Assembly (NCBI GenBank): GCA_964573295.1
Contig: CAZNJE010000007.1
Span: 62,001-126,000 of the forward strand
Direction of reading: 5' to 3'
Origin: CAYQJL01 sp964573295
GTDB lineage: Bacteria; Eisenbacteria; RBG-16-71-46; CAIMUX01; WJJG01
Length of the DNA: 64,000 nt
In this document: positions 9,306-17,557 of the stretch, in pieces
Layout of the letters: each line of letters begins with the position of its first letter
Position numbering within the stretch: position 1 is the first letter of the stretch
Notes under the pieces: model-generated
Seen by the model: the letters and a program-made list of their open reading frames with translations, nothing else
Told to the model about the DNA's origin: nothing
Databases searched by the model: none
Program-made: the position numbers and the translations under genes

Positions 9306-10193
9306 TTACTTCTCCTTTCGCGACGATCGGCTGGAGATCACCAGGAATGCGGCGAAGGCCACCGCGAAGATCGTGAACAGGGTCCCCGTGACCTTCAGGA
9401 GATTGAAGACGTACTTGCCGCCCTCGCGGTCGTAGCTGAAGCAGTAGAGCAAGACGCGGTTGATCGTGGGCCCCACCTTGCCCTCGGCGGCCTCCATCAG
9501 CGCCATCTTGACATCGAAGGGCAAGAAGGTGATCCCATTCAGATAGCGGACGATCTTGCCTTCGGGTGAGAGGATCGTCAGCACCCCGGGATGATCGAAG
9601 TCGACCCCGCGAGCTTTGTAGCGAAAACCGACCGCGTCGGTGAGCGTGGCGATCGCGGCCGAATCCCCCACCATCCAGCGCCAGGCGTCTTCGGGAAAGG
9701 GCTCGTTGAAGCCGCGCAGGAAGTTCTCCTTCTTGCGCACCGCCAGCGGCGCGTCCTCGGTGGGATCGAACGAGATGGTCAGGACCTCGTAGTCCACACC
9801 TGGCTCGAGTTCGACCTTCTCGAGGACGTCCACCACGCCCGAGAGCAGTGGACTGCAGATACCGGGGCAGCGGTAGTAGACCAGGGTCAAGATGGTGGGC
9901 TTATCGATGATCTCACCGAGCTTCAGGCTATCCCCTTGCTCGTTGACGAAGGTGAGGTCCGGCGGGATGAAGTCGCCCAGGTGCTCGTCGACCCCGACGT
10001 CGGCGGGCGTATCCGTGGTCTGGCCGCGGGTATCGCCCGCCACCCCCGGCGCCTGGGCCGTGGCCGGCGAGATCGAACCCGCCACCCCTGCCATCCCAAC
10101 GAGGACCGTCGTGACGATCACGATCGTCAGGGCCATACGCGCGCCGGCAGCGGCACGCGGCCTCCCGTTCAGGCTCAGGCGTTCCGCAAACAT
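9306..10193 (-). CDS. sco: SCO1/SenC-type copper chaperone for CuA assembly
   Basis: SCO proteins are membrane-linked thioredoxin-fold copper chaperones that metallate CuA of CoxB. The copper ligands are visible: CPGIC (C109 and C113) and H201 in DFDHPGV. The 295-residue protein has an N-terminal signal or anchor (about residues 18-40) and, unusually, a second hydrophobic segment near the C-terminus (about 262-285). It is the first gene of the cox-act operon. Its ATG at 10193 follows AGGAGGAGCAATCCC, with a leader of about 105 nt from the predicted promoter. Confidence 0.92.
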   Translation of the reverse strand: MFAERLSLNGRPRAAAGARMALTIVIVTTVLVGMAGVAGSISPATAQAPGVAGDTRGQTTDTPADVGVDEHLGDFIPPDLTFVNEQGDSLKLGEIIDKPTILTLVYYRCPGICSPLLSGVVDVLEKVELEPGVDYEVLTISFDPTEDAPLAVRKKENFLRGFNEPFPEDAWRWMVGDSAAIATLTDAVGFRYKARGVDFDHPGVLTILSPEGKIVRYLNGITFLPFDVKMALMEAAEGKVGPTINRVLLYCFSYDREGGKYVFNLLKVTGTLFTIFAVAFAAFLVISSRSSRKEK

Positions 10194-10295
10194 GGGATTG
10201 CTCCTCCTCTCCTAGCGACCGGCTCGCCGGAGGGACGATACTCGGGTTCGGAGGACGAAGAAAGCGCTTTGCGTCCCTCGTCCGGGAACCGCTCG

Positions 10296-10335
10296 CAACT
10301 CGGACATTAAAAGTCGCAATTGTACCGGAAGTCAA
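10296..10335 (-). promoter_or_regulatory. promoter and Rrf2-type operator of the sco-cox-act operon
   Basis: Read on the minus strand there is a good sigma70-type promoter: -35 TTGACT (10335-10330), 18-bp spacer, -10 TTTAAT (10311-10306). It overlaps an imperfect inverted repeat whose one arm, TGTCCGAGTTG (10306-10296), is identical over 11 bases to an arm of the operator in front of the Rrf2 gene at 14716. The second arm (near 10331-10320, CTTCCGGTACAA) is degenerate and lies in the spacer. The overlap suggests repression by steric exclusion. Confidence 0.65.
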
Positions 10336-10452
10336 ACCAACCCTTCGCCAGGGTGAGGTTTAGACCGGGTCGTAGTTTGAAGACCGCCAACCGCAGCATC
10401 GGTCCGGCACGCGCGCTGCGGCCGTCGTGGTGGCAACGATCTCGCCGGGTGC

Positions 10453-11811
10453 TTAGCGCACGGCGCCGGCCGGAAGTGAAGCTCCCGCGCTGGCGACGGT
10501 CATCGGCGCCCCCAGCCAAAGGTTCCGGGCGGCTTCGATGACCTGCCCGCACCCGATCGCCATCACCCGCTCGCAGTAGCGGTCGATGTAGTCGAGGCCG
10601 CGGCCGGTGCGCACGCTATCGAGCAGCACGCTGGCCACCATGCGCTTTGCCTCGAGCTTGATGGGAAACGAACCGGTCAGGTGCAACCGCGCCATCTCGA
10701 GCTCCTCGTCGGCCGGTCCTTCCGCGGCGAAACGGGCCAGCTCCTCGAAGGTCATCTCCACGCATCGCTCCGCATCGCGAGGGTGCACGCTCACATAGGC
10801 GTACCACAGTCCCGCTTCCAATCCCGAGACGATCGTGCTCTGCGCGCCGTAGGTAAGGCCTTCCTGATCCCTGAGGCGTTGGTTGAGGCGGCTCACGAAC
10901 GAGCCCCCCACCAGGAAGTTGGCCAGCGCGTAGGCCTCGAAGTCCGGCGCGGTCCGGGGCACCCCCCTGCGCATGAAGAAAAGATCGACCTGCTCCTTAT
11001 CTGGCAAGGCCAGGTGCTCGCGCTGCCCGATGTGCGGCCCGCCGGCCGAGGCATCGGCCGAGGCATCGGCCGGCGCCGCCGCCAACCCTGCCGTCGGCCC
11101 TACCGTCGAGGCCGCCTCCCGCCACTCGCCCGCCGGCGCACCGCCGCGCGATCCTTCGTCGGCCGGCGGCAAGCTGCCGAGGGTTTCCTCGAGCAACGTC
11201 GTGACCTCAGCAGCCGCGACGTCGCCGATCACGGCCAGTCGCAGGCGCGACGAGCTCAGCAAGCGCCGGTGGAAGGCATGCACTTGCTCGGCCGTGACCC
11301 GGGGCACCACCGCATCGCGCCCCAGCGGGTCCCGAGCGTACGGATGATCCGCGCCCAAGACGAGTCCCGCACCGCACTCGTAGGCCCGGGCGTAGGTGTC
11401 GATGGCGGCCTCGCGCAGACCGGCCAAGGCTTCCTCCCGACCGATCTTGAGCTGCGCCTCGGGGAAACTGGGCGCCGCCAGGCACTCGGCGAGGATCGAG
11501 AGCACCAGCGCAAGATCCTCCGACAGGCACCGCGCGCGAAAAGTCGTCGTCTCTGGTGTGAGGTCGAAACTGACCCGCGCGCCGCAGGACTCGAGCGCCT
11601 CGGCGATCTCATCGTGCGCGCGGGTGCGTGTCCCCCGGTCCAGGGTACCGACGCACAGGTTGGCCACGCCCGCTTGCCGAGACGCCTCGAGCCCGAGGCC
11701 TCCTTCGAGGTAGCCGATCAGGTCCACCGTGATGTTGCTGCGACTCTCGAGCACGTAGGCTTTCGCGTCATTGGCCAGGCGGGAGGTGGTGATGCGATCG
11801 GCCACACTCAT
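10453..11811 (-). CDS. M16 family peptidase-like protein, non-catalytic partner
   Basis: The 452-residue protein has the pitrilysin/processing-peptidase (M16) fold signature, but the zinc motif HxxEH is absent. At the equivalent place it reads GVANLCVGTLDRGT, where the active neighbour has GMAHLLEHMMFKGS. Such proteins pair with an active M16 subunit. A substrate-binding Arg/Tyr-like region is visible near the end (RLRDQEGLTYGAQS). It overlaps the upstream M16 gene by 4 bp (ATGA), which supports a heterodimer. An Ala/Gly-rich linker lies at about residues 230-260. Confidence 0.88.
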   Translation of the reverse strand: MSVADRITTSRLANDAKAYVLESRSNITVDLIGYLEGGLGLEASRQAGVANLCVGTLDRGTRTRAHDEIAEALESCGARVSFDLTPETTTFRARCLSEDLALVLSILAECLAAPSFPEAQLKIGREEALAGLREAAIDTYARAYECGAGLVLGADHPYARDPLGRDAVVPRVTAEQVHAFHRRLLSSSRLRLAVIGDVAAAEVTTLLEETLGSLPPADEGSRGGAPAGEWREAASTVGPTAGLAAAPADASADASAGGPHIGQREHLALPDKEQVDLFFMRRGVPRTAPDFEAYALANFLVGGSFVSRLNQRLRDQEGLTYGAQSTIVSGLEAGLWYAYVSVHPRDAERCVEMTFEELARFAAEGPADEELEMARLHLTGSFPIKLEAKRMVASVLLDSVRTGRGLDYIDRYCERVMAIGCGQVIEAARNLWLGAPMTVASAGASLPAGAVR

Positions 11812-13142
11812 GAGACCTCCCCTTCCCCGGGGACGTAGTGGCCCAGCGTGCGCATATCCGCGCGCAGATAGCGGCCGGCCGCGCGCATGACATCCTCGGA
11901 GGTCACCGCGTCGAGGCGCTCGAGGTAGGTGGGGAGCTGTTGCCAGCCACCGGCGATCTCGAACTCGCCCAGGAGGAACGCCAGCGCACTGACACGGTCG
12001 CGGCGCATGACGAACTCCACCCGAGCGCGCTTGCGCGCCCGGTCGAACTCCTGCTCGGTCAGCGGCTCGCGGGCCAGACGCTCGACCTCCTCATCGTAGA
12101 CGCGCAGGATCTCTTCGACCGGCACGCCCGGGGCCGGCTCGAGATCGACCATGAAAAGGAAGGGGTCGGTGGGCATCGACTGGTTCTCGGCCGCCACGTG
12201 CACGGCCCGGTGGGAATCGATCAGCGCACGATAGAGGCGGCTGGTTCGGCCGTGCCCGAGAACCTGGGCCAGCACATCCAGGTGAAGCGCTTCCGGGGCA
12301 GTCCGCTGGGCGGCCGGGTAGCCCAGGGCAAGCATCTCCTGTCCTCCGGTGCGGCTCACGCGGAAGTGCCGCGGCCCCGCGGGCGCCGGTTCGAGCGGAC
12401 GCGCGTCGCGCTCGATCGCGCTTCCTTCGATCCGGCCGAAGTGACGTTCGATGTCGCCGATCATGCGTTCGCTGTCGAAGTCACCGGCGATCACGAGGAA
12501 TGCGTTGGCCGGCTGATAGAAACGATCGTAGAAGGCGCGGAGATCCTCGATCGAGATCCGCTCGACATCCGGACGCCAGCCAATGACCGGGCGCCGGTAG
12601 GGATGGCGCTCGAAGGCGTTCGCCAGCAGTTCCTCGTAGAGCAGGGTGACCGGATCGTCCCGGCTCTGGTCGAGCTCGTTGAGCACGACCGTGCGCTCGT
12701 CGGCCAGGTCCTCGGCCGAGAGAACGGCTCCCCGCAAGCGATCGGCCTCCAGGGCCAGAGCCGTTTCATACCGGTCGCTGCCGATCAAGACGTAGTAGTT
12801 GGTGCGGTCCAGCCAGGTCGAGGCGTTGTTCATCGCCCCCAGGACATGCAGTTGCTGGTCATAGGCTCCCTTGGGGAAGTTGCGCGATCCCTTGAACATC
12901 ATGTGCTCGAGCAGGTGCGCCATTCCCGTGCCGCCGGCGGGGTCATCACTGGAGCCGACCCGGTACCAGATCGAGACGCAGAGCACCGGAGCGGTGCGGG
13001 TCTCTAACAGGAGCGCCCGGAGCCCGTTGCCGCACGCGTGTTCGCGAACGGGAAAGGCGATGTCGTGTCCGGAAGGCAGCTGTGCGCGTGGGTCGAGCAC
13101 AGGCTCGTGGTGGGAGGCTACAGATCGCCCGCGTGAGGTCAA
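11808..13142 (-). CDS. M16 family zinc metallopeptidase, catalytic subunit
   Basis: This 444-residue M16 peptidase retains HLLEH (about residues 75-79), with the downstream third ligand region DERTVVLNEL. It hydrolyses oligopeptides or presequence-like substrates. No clear signal peptide is seen, so the location is uncertain. The best start is TTG at 13142, 10 nt after GAAGGAGC; a GTG at about 13104 has no good ribosome binding site. It is the upstream member of the two-gene M16 operon. The 13143-13311 gap holds no gene. Confidence 0.88.
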   Translation of the reverse strand: MTSRGRSVASHHEPVLDPRAQLPSGHDIAFPVREHACGNGLRALLLETRTAPVLCVSIWYRVGSSDDPAGGTGMAHLLEHMMFKGSRNFPKGAYDQQLHVLGAMNNASTWLDRTNYYVLIGSDRYETALALEADRLRGAVLSAEDLADERTVVLNELDQSRDDPVTLLYEELLANAFERHPYRRPVIGWRPDVERISIEDLRAFYDRFYQPANAFLVIAGDFDSERMIGDIERHFGRIEGSAIERDARPLEPAPAGPRHFRVSRTGGQEMLALGYPAAQRTAPEALHLDVLAQVLGHGRTSRLYRALIDSHRAVHVAAENQSMPTDPFLFMVDLEPAPGVPVEEILRVYDEEVERLAREPLTEQEFDRARKRARVEFVMRRDRVSALAFLLGEFEIAGGWQQLPTYLERLDAVTSEDVMRAAGRYLRADMRTLGHYVPGEGEVS

Positions 13143-13311
13143 ACTCGTGGTGCTCCTTCGCCCGTAGCAGAGCCGCGATCGGCGGGCGCACGAAACGTGG
13201 CCGGATTCGGCGCCCCTCCACCGCCCGCGTGGCGGTCAAGAGACCGGTATCCTGCCTGCTCGGCGGGGCGCTTGTCCACCCTGGAAGGGGGGGCGAGAAA
13301 CCCGTCCTCGA

Positions 13312-14013
13312 CTACGGCGCTTCGCTCACCCGCGTGGCGAAGAGACGCTTGACCTGGCCCCAGGTCGTGCCTTCGGCCGGGCTCAGACCCAGGTCCGAGA
13401 CGCCGATACGGATCGCCGGCGTCAGGCCCCAATCGACGCTGTCGTTCGACCAGACGCCTTCGAAGTAGCCCCAGCCCGACGTGGGGGCCGTCGCACCGGC
13501 GCCTTGGGGCTCGGCCAAACCGATCTGGTCACCGGGCATGATCTCGATCCCGATCGTGAAAACCTCGCCCTCGGCTCCGTAGAGGTAGTCGGGACACACC
13601 GAACCGCTGGCCAGCTGCACGTAGGTCCAGTCCGATGGCGGCCAGGACGGGTCGAGCGGCGCGATCTCACGATCATCGGCCAGCAGCAGGCCCGGTGCGA
13701 TCTCCAGATCCAGGCCCTCGCGGATATTCACCCGTCGGAACTCGCTTCCACTGATGTAGAAGGCGACGAACTCGATCCTCCAGGGCCCGCCATAGGACGC
13801 CTCGGGCAACAAGAAGGAGACCTGGACCTCATCGGCCCATGCTACGCCGTCCCCGTAACCGAGAATCTCGCCCGAGGACAGGCCCAGAGGCATCTCGGCC
13901 TCACCGACCACCCAATCCGGCACCGTTCGGGGGTCTTCCACCCACTCCCGTGCGCCCGCAGGAGCGGCCATCACTGCGGCCAGCAGACTCATCATGATGA
14001 TTGCGCGATACAT
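13312..14013 (-). CDS. secreted protein of unknown function
   Basis: No family is recognised. The start is the ATG at 14013 after GAGGATTTCCC; the open frame extends upstream but without a ribosome binding site. The 233-residue product begins MYRAIIMMSLLAAVMAAPAGA, a signal peptide with cleavage near AGA/RE. The mature part is acidic, rich in Trp, Gly and Pro, and looks beta-rich (EVQVSFLLPEAS, FVAFYISGSEF). It has one pair of cysteines at most. A lone promoter upstream suggests independent expression. Confidence 0.65.
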   Translation of the reverse strand: MYRAIIMMSLLAAVMAAPAGAREWVEDPRTVPDWVVGEAEMPLGLSSGEILGYGDGVAWADEVQVSFLLPEASYGGPWRIEFVAFYISGSEFRRVNIREGLDLEIAPGLLLADDREIAPLDPSWPPSDWTYVQLASGSVCPDYLYGAEGEVFTIGIEIMPGDQIGLAEPQGAGATAPTSGWGYFEGVWSNDSVDWGLTPAIRIGVSDLGLSPAEGTTWGQVKRLFATRVSEAP

Positions 14014-14098
14014 GGGAAATCCTCGTTCTTCCTCTTCAGATCCCTCTGTTGATCTTCCGTCTGATCTTCCGTCGCCGGGGGCTTCGCATACTGACATC

Positions 14099-14128
14099 AT
14101 TGTATCATCCTGGTTCCGCCGTCGGCAA
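14099..14128 (-). promoter_or_regulatory. extended -10 promoter for the secreted protein gene
   Basis: On the minus strand: -35 TTGCCG (14128-14123), 18-bp spacer, -10 TACAAT (14104-14099) preceded by TGA, giving an extended -10 (TGATACAAT). The -35 is part of a palindrome, CGGCAAG-GA-CTTGCCG (plus strand 14123-14138), which could be an operator or the end of the upstream transcript. Confidence 0.5.
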
Positions 14129-14230
14129 GGACTTGCCGGGGCCCCTAATGGGTAACTAATGAATAATAGGCGGTTTAGAACCAATCAGGGCGATATCCGG
14201 CCGCAAGAGAGCGGCCGACCGGCCCCCGGA

Positions 14231-14716
14231 TCAGCCCGCGTCCTCCTCGGCAGAGGGAAGACGATGCTTGGGACACATGTCCGAGACGCGGCAGGAACGG
14301 CTGTCGGAGGGATTGAGCGCGGGGCAGGGGTCGGCGGCCAGATCGGCCAGTGTCCACTTGGCGAGCACCGACTCCATGGTCTGCCCCACGTCGGTCAGGA
14401 TTTGATGGAAGTTGCAGTGGGACGCCATGTACGGAGGTGGGGGATTGGGATCGAGAACGGTCAGCTCCTGGCAGGACTCGATGATGTCGAGGATCGTGAT
14501 CTCCTCGGCCGGCCGGTTGAGGGTGACCCCGCCCTGCGCGCCGCGGCGGGCCTTGAGAATGCCGTGGCGGCGTAGGCTGTTGAAGGTCTTGGCGAGGTAA
14601 GAGGGCGAAACGGACAGCTCATCGGCGATCCGGCGCGGTGAGACCGGCTTCTGCTCGCCCTTGAGCACGATGTAGAGCAGCGCCATCGTGGCGGTCTCGG
14701 TAGTTTTGTTGAGCAT
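14231..14716 (-). CDS. Rrf2-family transcriptional regulator
   Basis: This 161-residue winged-helix regulator of the Rrf2 (IscR/NsrR/CymR) family has the typical N-terminus (TETATMALLYIV), the recognition helix VSPSYLAKTFNSLRRHG and the wing GAQGGVTLNRPAEEITILDIIE. Cysteines in ESCQEL and SHCNFHQ fall in the region that binds Fe-S in sensory members. A C-terminal tail adds CPALNP and SCRVSDMCPKH. I chose the ATG at 14716 (AAGGAGG 8 nt upstream) over a TTG at 14743, which lies upstream of the predicted transcription start. It has an inverted-repeat operator, also found at the cox operon promoter. Confidence 0.92.
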   Translation of the reverse strand: MLNKTTETATMALLYIVLKGEQKPVSPRRIADELSVSPSYLAKTFNSLRRHGILKARRGAQGGVTLNRPAEEITILDIIESCQELTVLDPNPPPPYMASHCNFHQILTDVGQTMESVLAKWTLADLAADPCPALNPSDSRSCRVSDMCPKHRLPSAEEDAG

Positions 14717-14731
14717 CCCGCGCGCCTCCTT

Positions 14732-14771
14732 CAACTCGGACAATTAAGCTACGACTTGTCCGAATTGTCAA
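14732..14771 (-). promoter_or_regulatory. Rrf2 gene promoter with inverted-repeat operator (autoregulation)
   Basis: Plus-strand arms CAACTCGGACAA (14732-14743) and TTGTCCGAATTG (14756-14767) form an inverted repeat, matching at 11 of 12 positions and separated by 12 bp. On the minus strand a near-ideal promoter overlaps it: -35 TTGACA (14771-14766), 17 bp, -10 CTTAAT (14748-14743). Transcription would begin about 15-20 nt before the ATG. Confidence 0.75.
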
Positions 14772-14859
14772 CGTGGGCCCCGGGGCGCCACACGATTGGA
14801 CAAGGTCACGGATTCGATTCGCTTGCGAGCGGCATGGGACCCGGCTACAGTCGCTCGTC

Positions 14860-15774
14860 ATGGCCGACCGAGAAACCGGTGCCTACGTCGAGGTGCGCGT
14901 CCAGGCTCCGCGCGAGATCGCCGAGACGGCCGAGTGGCTCTTGCTCGAAGCGGGCGCCCTGGGCACCTCCTCGGTCGCGCTGGAGGACCAGCCCACCGCG
15001 ACCGATCTCGTCACCGGCTACTTCCTGCCCGACCGGGTGCCCACCCTCGCCGGGCTCGCCGCCCAACTCGAGGCGCACGGTCTCACGCGAGCGCGCGAAC
15101 GCATGCTGGTCCGCATGCGGCGCTGGCGCGACTGGGCCGCCGAATCGCGCCGCCATTTCCGGCCCGTGCGTCTGACGGCGACGCTCATCCTCGCCCCTCC
15201 CTGGGACATTCCCGAAGATCCGGAGACGACCCTGCTCATCGTCGAACCCGGGTCAGCCTTCGGCATGGGAACCCACGGCACCACGCGGGGCTGTGTGGAG
15301 CTCATCGAGGCCTGGGCGGCCGAGGAGGGGTCGAGTGCGGCCGGCGGCGTCACGCGCACGTGGACGATGCTGGACGTGGGCACCGGCACCGGCATCCTGG
15401 CGATGCGCGCCCGCCAGCTCGGCGCGACCCGCGCCGTGGCGTTCGACATCGATTGCGACGCCATCGAGACCGCCGTGCGCAATCTCGCCCACAACGGCCT
15501 CAGCGCGATCGACTGCTTTGCCGGAACCCTCGCGGCGCTGAAACCGCGGCGCGGCTTCGACCTGGTGGCCGCCAACATCCTCCGCGATCCCCTGCTGGAA
15601 ATCGCCGCCCCCCTGGCGACGCACACCGCGCCCGGCGGCACGCTCATCTTGTCGGGCTTCCATGACGAGGACGTGCCGCCCATCACCAAAGCCTACGCCG
15701 CAGAGGGCCTCACGCCTGGCCCCGCGCGCTCGATCGAGGGTTGGGCCAGCGTGCGACTGGATCGCGCACCTTGA
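14860..15774 (+). CDS. prmA: ribosomal protein L11 methyltransferase
   Basis: PrmA trimethylates ribosomal protein L11 using SAM. The 304-residue product shows an N-terminal L11-recognition domain (EVRVQAPREIAETAEWLLLE) and a SAM-binding domain: motif I LDVGTGTGILAMRA (about residues 170-183), acidic loop AFDIDCDAIETA, and VAANILRDPLLE, where PrmA usually has NIL. FGMGTHGTTR precedes motif I, as in the family. The ATG at 14860 is chosen by alignment to the family N-terminus; the open frame extends further upstream. It is transcribed divergently from the Rrf2 gene. Confidence 0.93.
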   Translation: MADRETGAYVEVRVQAPREIAETAEWLLLEAGALGTSSVALEDQPTATDLVTGYFLPDRVPTLAGLAAQLEAHGLTRARERMLVRMRRWRDWAAESRRHFRPVRLTATLILAPPWDIPEDPETTLLIVEPGSAFGMGTHGTTRGCVELIEAWAAEEGSSAAGGVTRTWTMLDVGTGTGILAMRARQLGATRAVAFDIDCDAIETAVRNLAHNGLSAIDCFAGTLAALKPRRGFDLVAANILRDPLLEIAAPLATHTAPGGTLILSGFHDEDVPPITKAYAAEGLTPGPARSIEGWASVRLDRAP

Positions 15775-15795
15775 GGGTCCGGGTGCCGCGGCCAC

Positions 15796-15840
15796 GGGGG
15801 CAAAGCCTCGGGGGGCAAAGCCCCGGGGGCAAAGCCCTTG
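15796..15840. repeat. three 15-bp direct repeats (GGGGGCAAAGCC type)
   Basis: Three near-identical units of about 15 bp, each able to form a short GGGGC-AAA-GCCCC hairpin, lie just after prmA. They could slow or end transcription, but there is no T-run. Confidence 0.6.
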
Positions 15841-15951
15841 ATCGGACCCGGGGCGCCACCCATAATCGGCGCCAATAGCATCGCTCGCCCATAGGTTCGA
15901 CACCGAACCGTGAGGGTCGGACCGGAGGGATCCAACGGGAGGAATCCACCC

Positions 15952-17526
15952 ATGGCCGAAGTCGGCGAAGCACGCGGACAGTGGAAATCCAATCTAGGGT
16001 TTATCTTGGCCGCATCAGGTTCCGCAATCGGGCTGGGGAACATCGTCTTCTTCAGCGCCAACGCGTACAAGTTCGGCGGCGGCGCCTTCTACCTGCCCTA
16101 CTTCATTGCGCTCTTCGCGATCGGGATTCCGGTCATGATCCTGGAGTTCGGCCTGGGCCACCACACCGGCATGTCGTTCCCCCTGGCGCTGCGCAAGACG
16201 ATCGGCCGCGGCGGCGAGTACCTGGGCTGGTTCGCGATCATCAACGCCACCTTCATCTCGATGTACTACATCACGATCCTCTCCTGGGTCTTCGGCATGC
16301 TGCTCGGGTCGCTCGGAGACCTATGGAGGGAGTCGATCGCCGTCCCCGCCTTCGGCCTGGCCGAGGGCGACCTCGGCAACCCCTACGCCTTCTTCTTCAA
16401 CATGCTTTCCTCGTGGTGGGTGCTGGCCCTGGTGGTGCTCGTCTGGCTGGCCAACATCTTCATCGTGCGGCGCGGAGCCGGCACGATCGAATCGACCGTG
16501 AAGGTCTTCGTGCCGATGATGTGGTTCTTCATGCTCGTACTGCTCTTCCGGGGAATCACACTGGAAGGAGGTGTCCAGGGACTGTTCCTGCTCTTCACCC
16601 CCAACTTCGAGGTGATGAAGAACCTGGATGTCTGGCAAGGCGCCTTCAGCCAGATCTTCTTCACCCTCTCGCTGGGCTTCGGCATCATGACCGCCTACTC
16701 GAGCTACTTGCCGCGCAAGTCCGACCAGACGAACAACGCGTTCATGACGAGCTTCCTGAACTGCGGCTTCGAGTACATCGCGGGTGTGGCGATCTTCACG
16801 ATCCTCTTCTCGTCGATTCTGATTCCCAAGGCCAGCACACTCAGCATGATGTTCTTCATCATCCCCTCCGGCATCAGTCAGATGCCGGGCGGGGACCCGA
16901 TGGTCACCGGCTTCGGCCTGCTCTTCTTCATTCTGCTGCTCGCGGCCGGGCTGTCCTCGAGCATCTCGCTGGTCGAGGCCTTCAGCTCGGCGCTGATCGA
17001 CAAGTTCAACGCCAACCGCAAGAAGGTGCTCTTCTACTCGTTCTTCGTCGGGGTGGCCGGAAGCCTGCTCTTCGCGCTGCCCCAGGTGGTCGACAAGTCG
17101 TTGGCCGACAACGGTACCTTGGGACTGACGATCCTGGACCTGGTCGATCACTGGGCCTTCAGTCACGGCCTCCTGGTGGTGGGCCTGATCGAGTGCATCC
17201 TGCTCGGCTGGGTCTACGGCGCGCACAAGATCCGCCACACGATCAACGAGCATTCGAAGTACACCCTACCGCGGGCGTTCGACTGGATGATCAAGCTCGT
17301 CATCCCCCTTCTGATCGCAGGCGTGCTGGGTTTCTCGATCTATCTGCAGGCCACCAGTCTCGAGGGGATGTACGGTGCCAGCTACACCGCCAACTACACT
17401 GCCGGCTGGGGCTGGCTGAAGCACCTGCCCTACCTGGCCTTCTTGCTGTGGATCGGCGCGGCGACCGGCGGCGCGGCCGTCCTGACCTTCCGGCGCGGGC
17501 GCTCGGACCTGATGGAGAACGCTTGA
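15952..17526 (+). CDS. sodium:neurotransmitter symporter (NSS/SNF) family transporter
   Basis: This 524-residue inner-membrane protein has about 12 hydrophobic segments. The first unwound helix, AASGSAIGLGNI, is the Na+ and substrate site of NSS transporters, followed by FGGGAFYLPYF. It probably imports an amino acid or related solute with Na+; the substrate cannot be read from the sequence. The usual WRFP after GLGN is replaced by VFFSANAYK, as in divergent bacterial members. The ATG at 15952 has GGGAGGAATCCACCC in front; an in-frame ATG upstream lacks one. The next two genes follow closely on the same strand. Confidence 0.9.
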   Translation: MAEVGEARGQWKSNLGFILAASGSAIGLGNIVFFSANAYKFGGGAFYLPYFIALFAIGIPVMILEFGLGHHTGMSFPLALRKTIGRGGEYLGWFAIINATFISMYYITILSWVFGMLLGSLGDLWRESIAVPAFGLAEGDLGNPYAFFFNMLSSWWVLALVVLVWLANIFIVRRGAGTIESTVKVFVPMMWFFMLVLLFRGITLEGGVQGLFLLFTPNFEVMKNLDVWQGAFSQIFFTLSLGFGIMTAYSSYLPRKSDQTNNAFMTSFLNCGFEYIAGVAIFTILFSSILIPKASTLSMMFFIIPSGISQMPGGDPMVTGFGLLFFILLLAAGLSSSISLVEAFSSALIDKFNANRKKVLFYSFFVGVAGSLLFALPQVVDKSLADNGTLGLTILDLVDHWAFSHGLLVVGLIECILLGWVYGAHKIRHTINEHSKYTLPRAFDWMIKLVIPLLIAGVLGFSIYLQATSLEGMYGASYTANYTAGWGWLKHLPYLAFLLWIGAATGGAAVLTFRRGRSDLMENA

Positions 17527-17557
17527 GAGGCGAGATTCGAGACAGGAGTCGATCACC

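Noticed and set aside
13312..14184. Longer N-terminal extension of the secreted protein (start at 14184)
   Set aside because: The extension crosses the predicted promoter and lacks a ribosome binding site; the start at 14013 gives a clean signal peptide.
14717..14743. TTG start at 14743 for the Rrf2 regulator
   Set aside because: It would lie upstream of the predicted transcription start, inside the operator. The ATG at 14716 has an AAGGAGG at the right distance.
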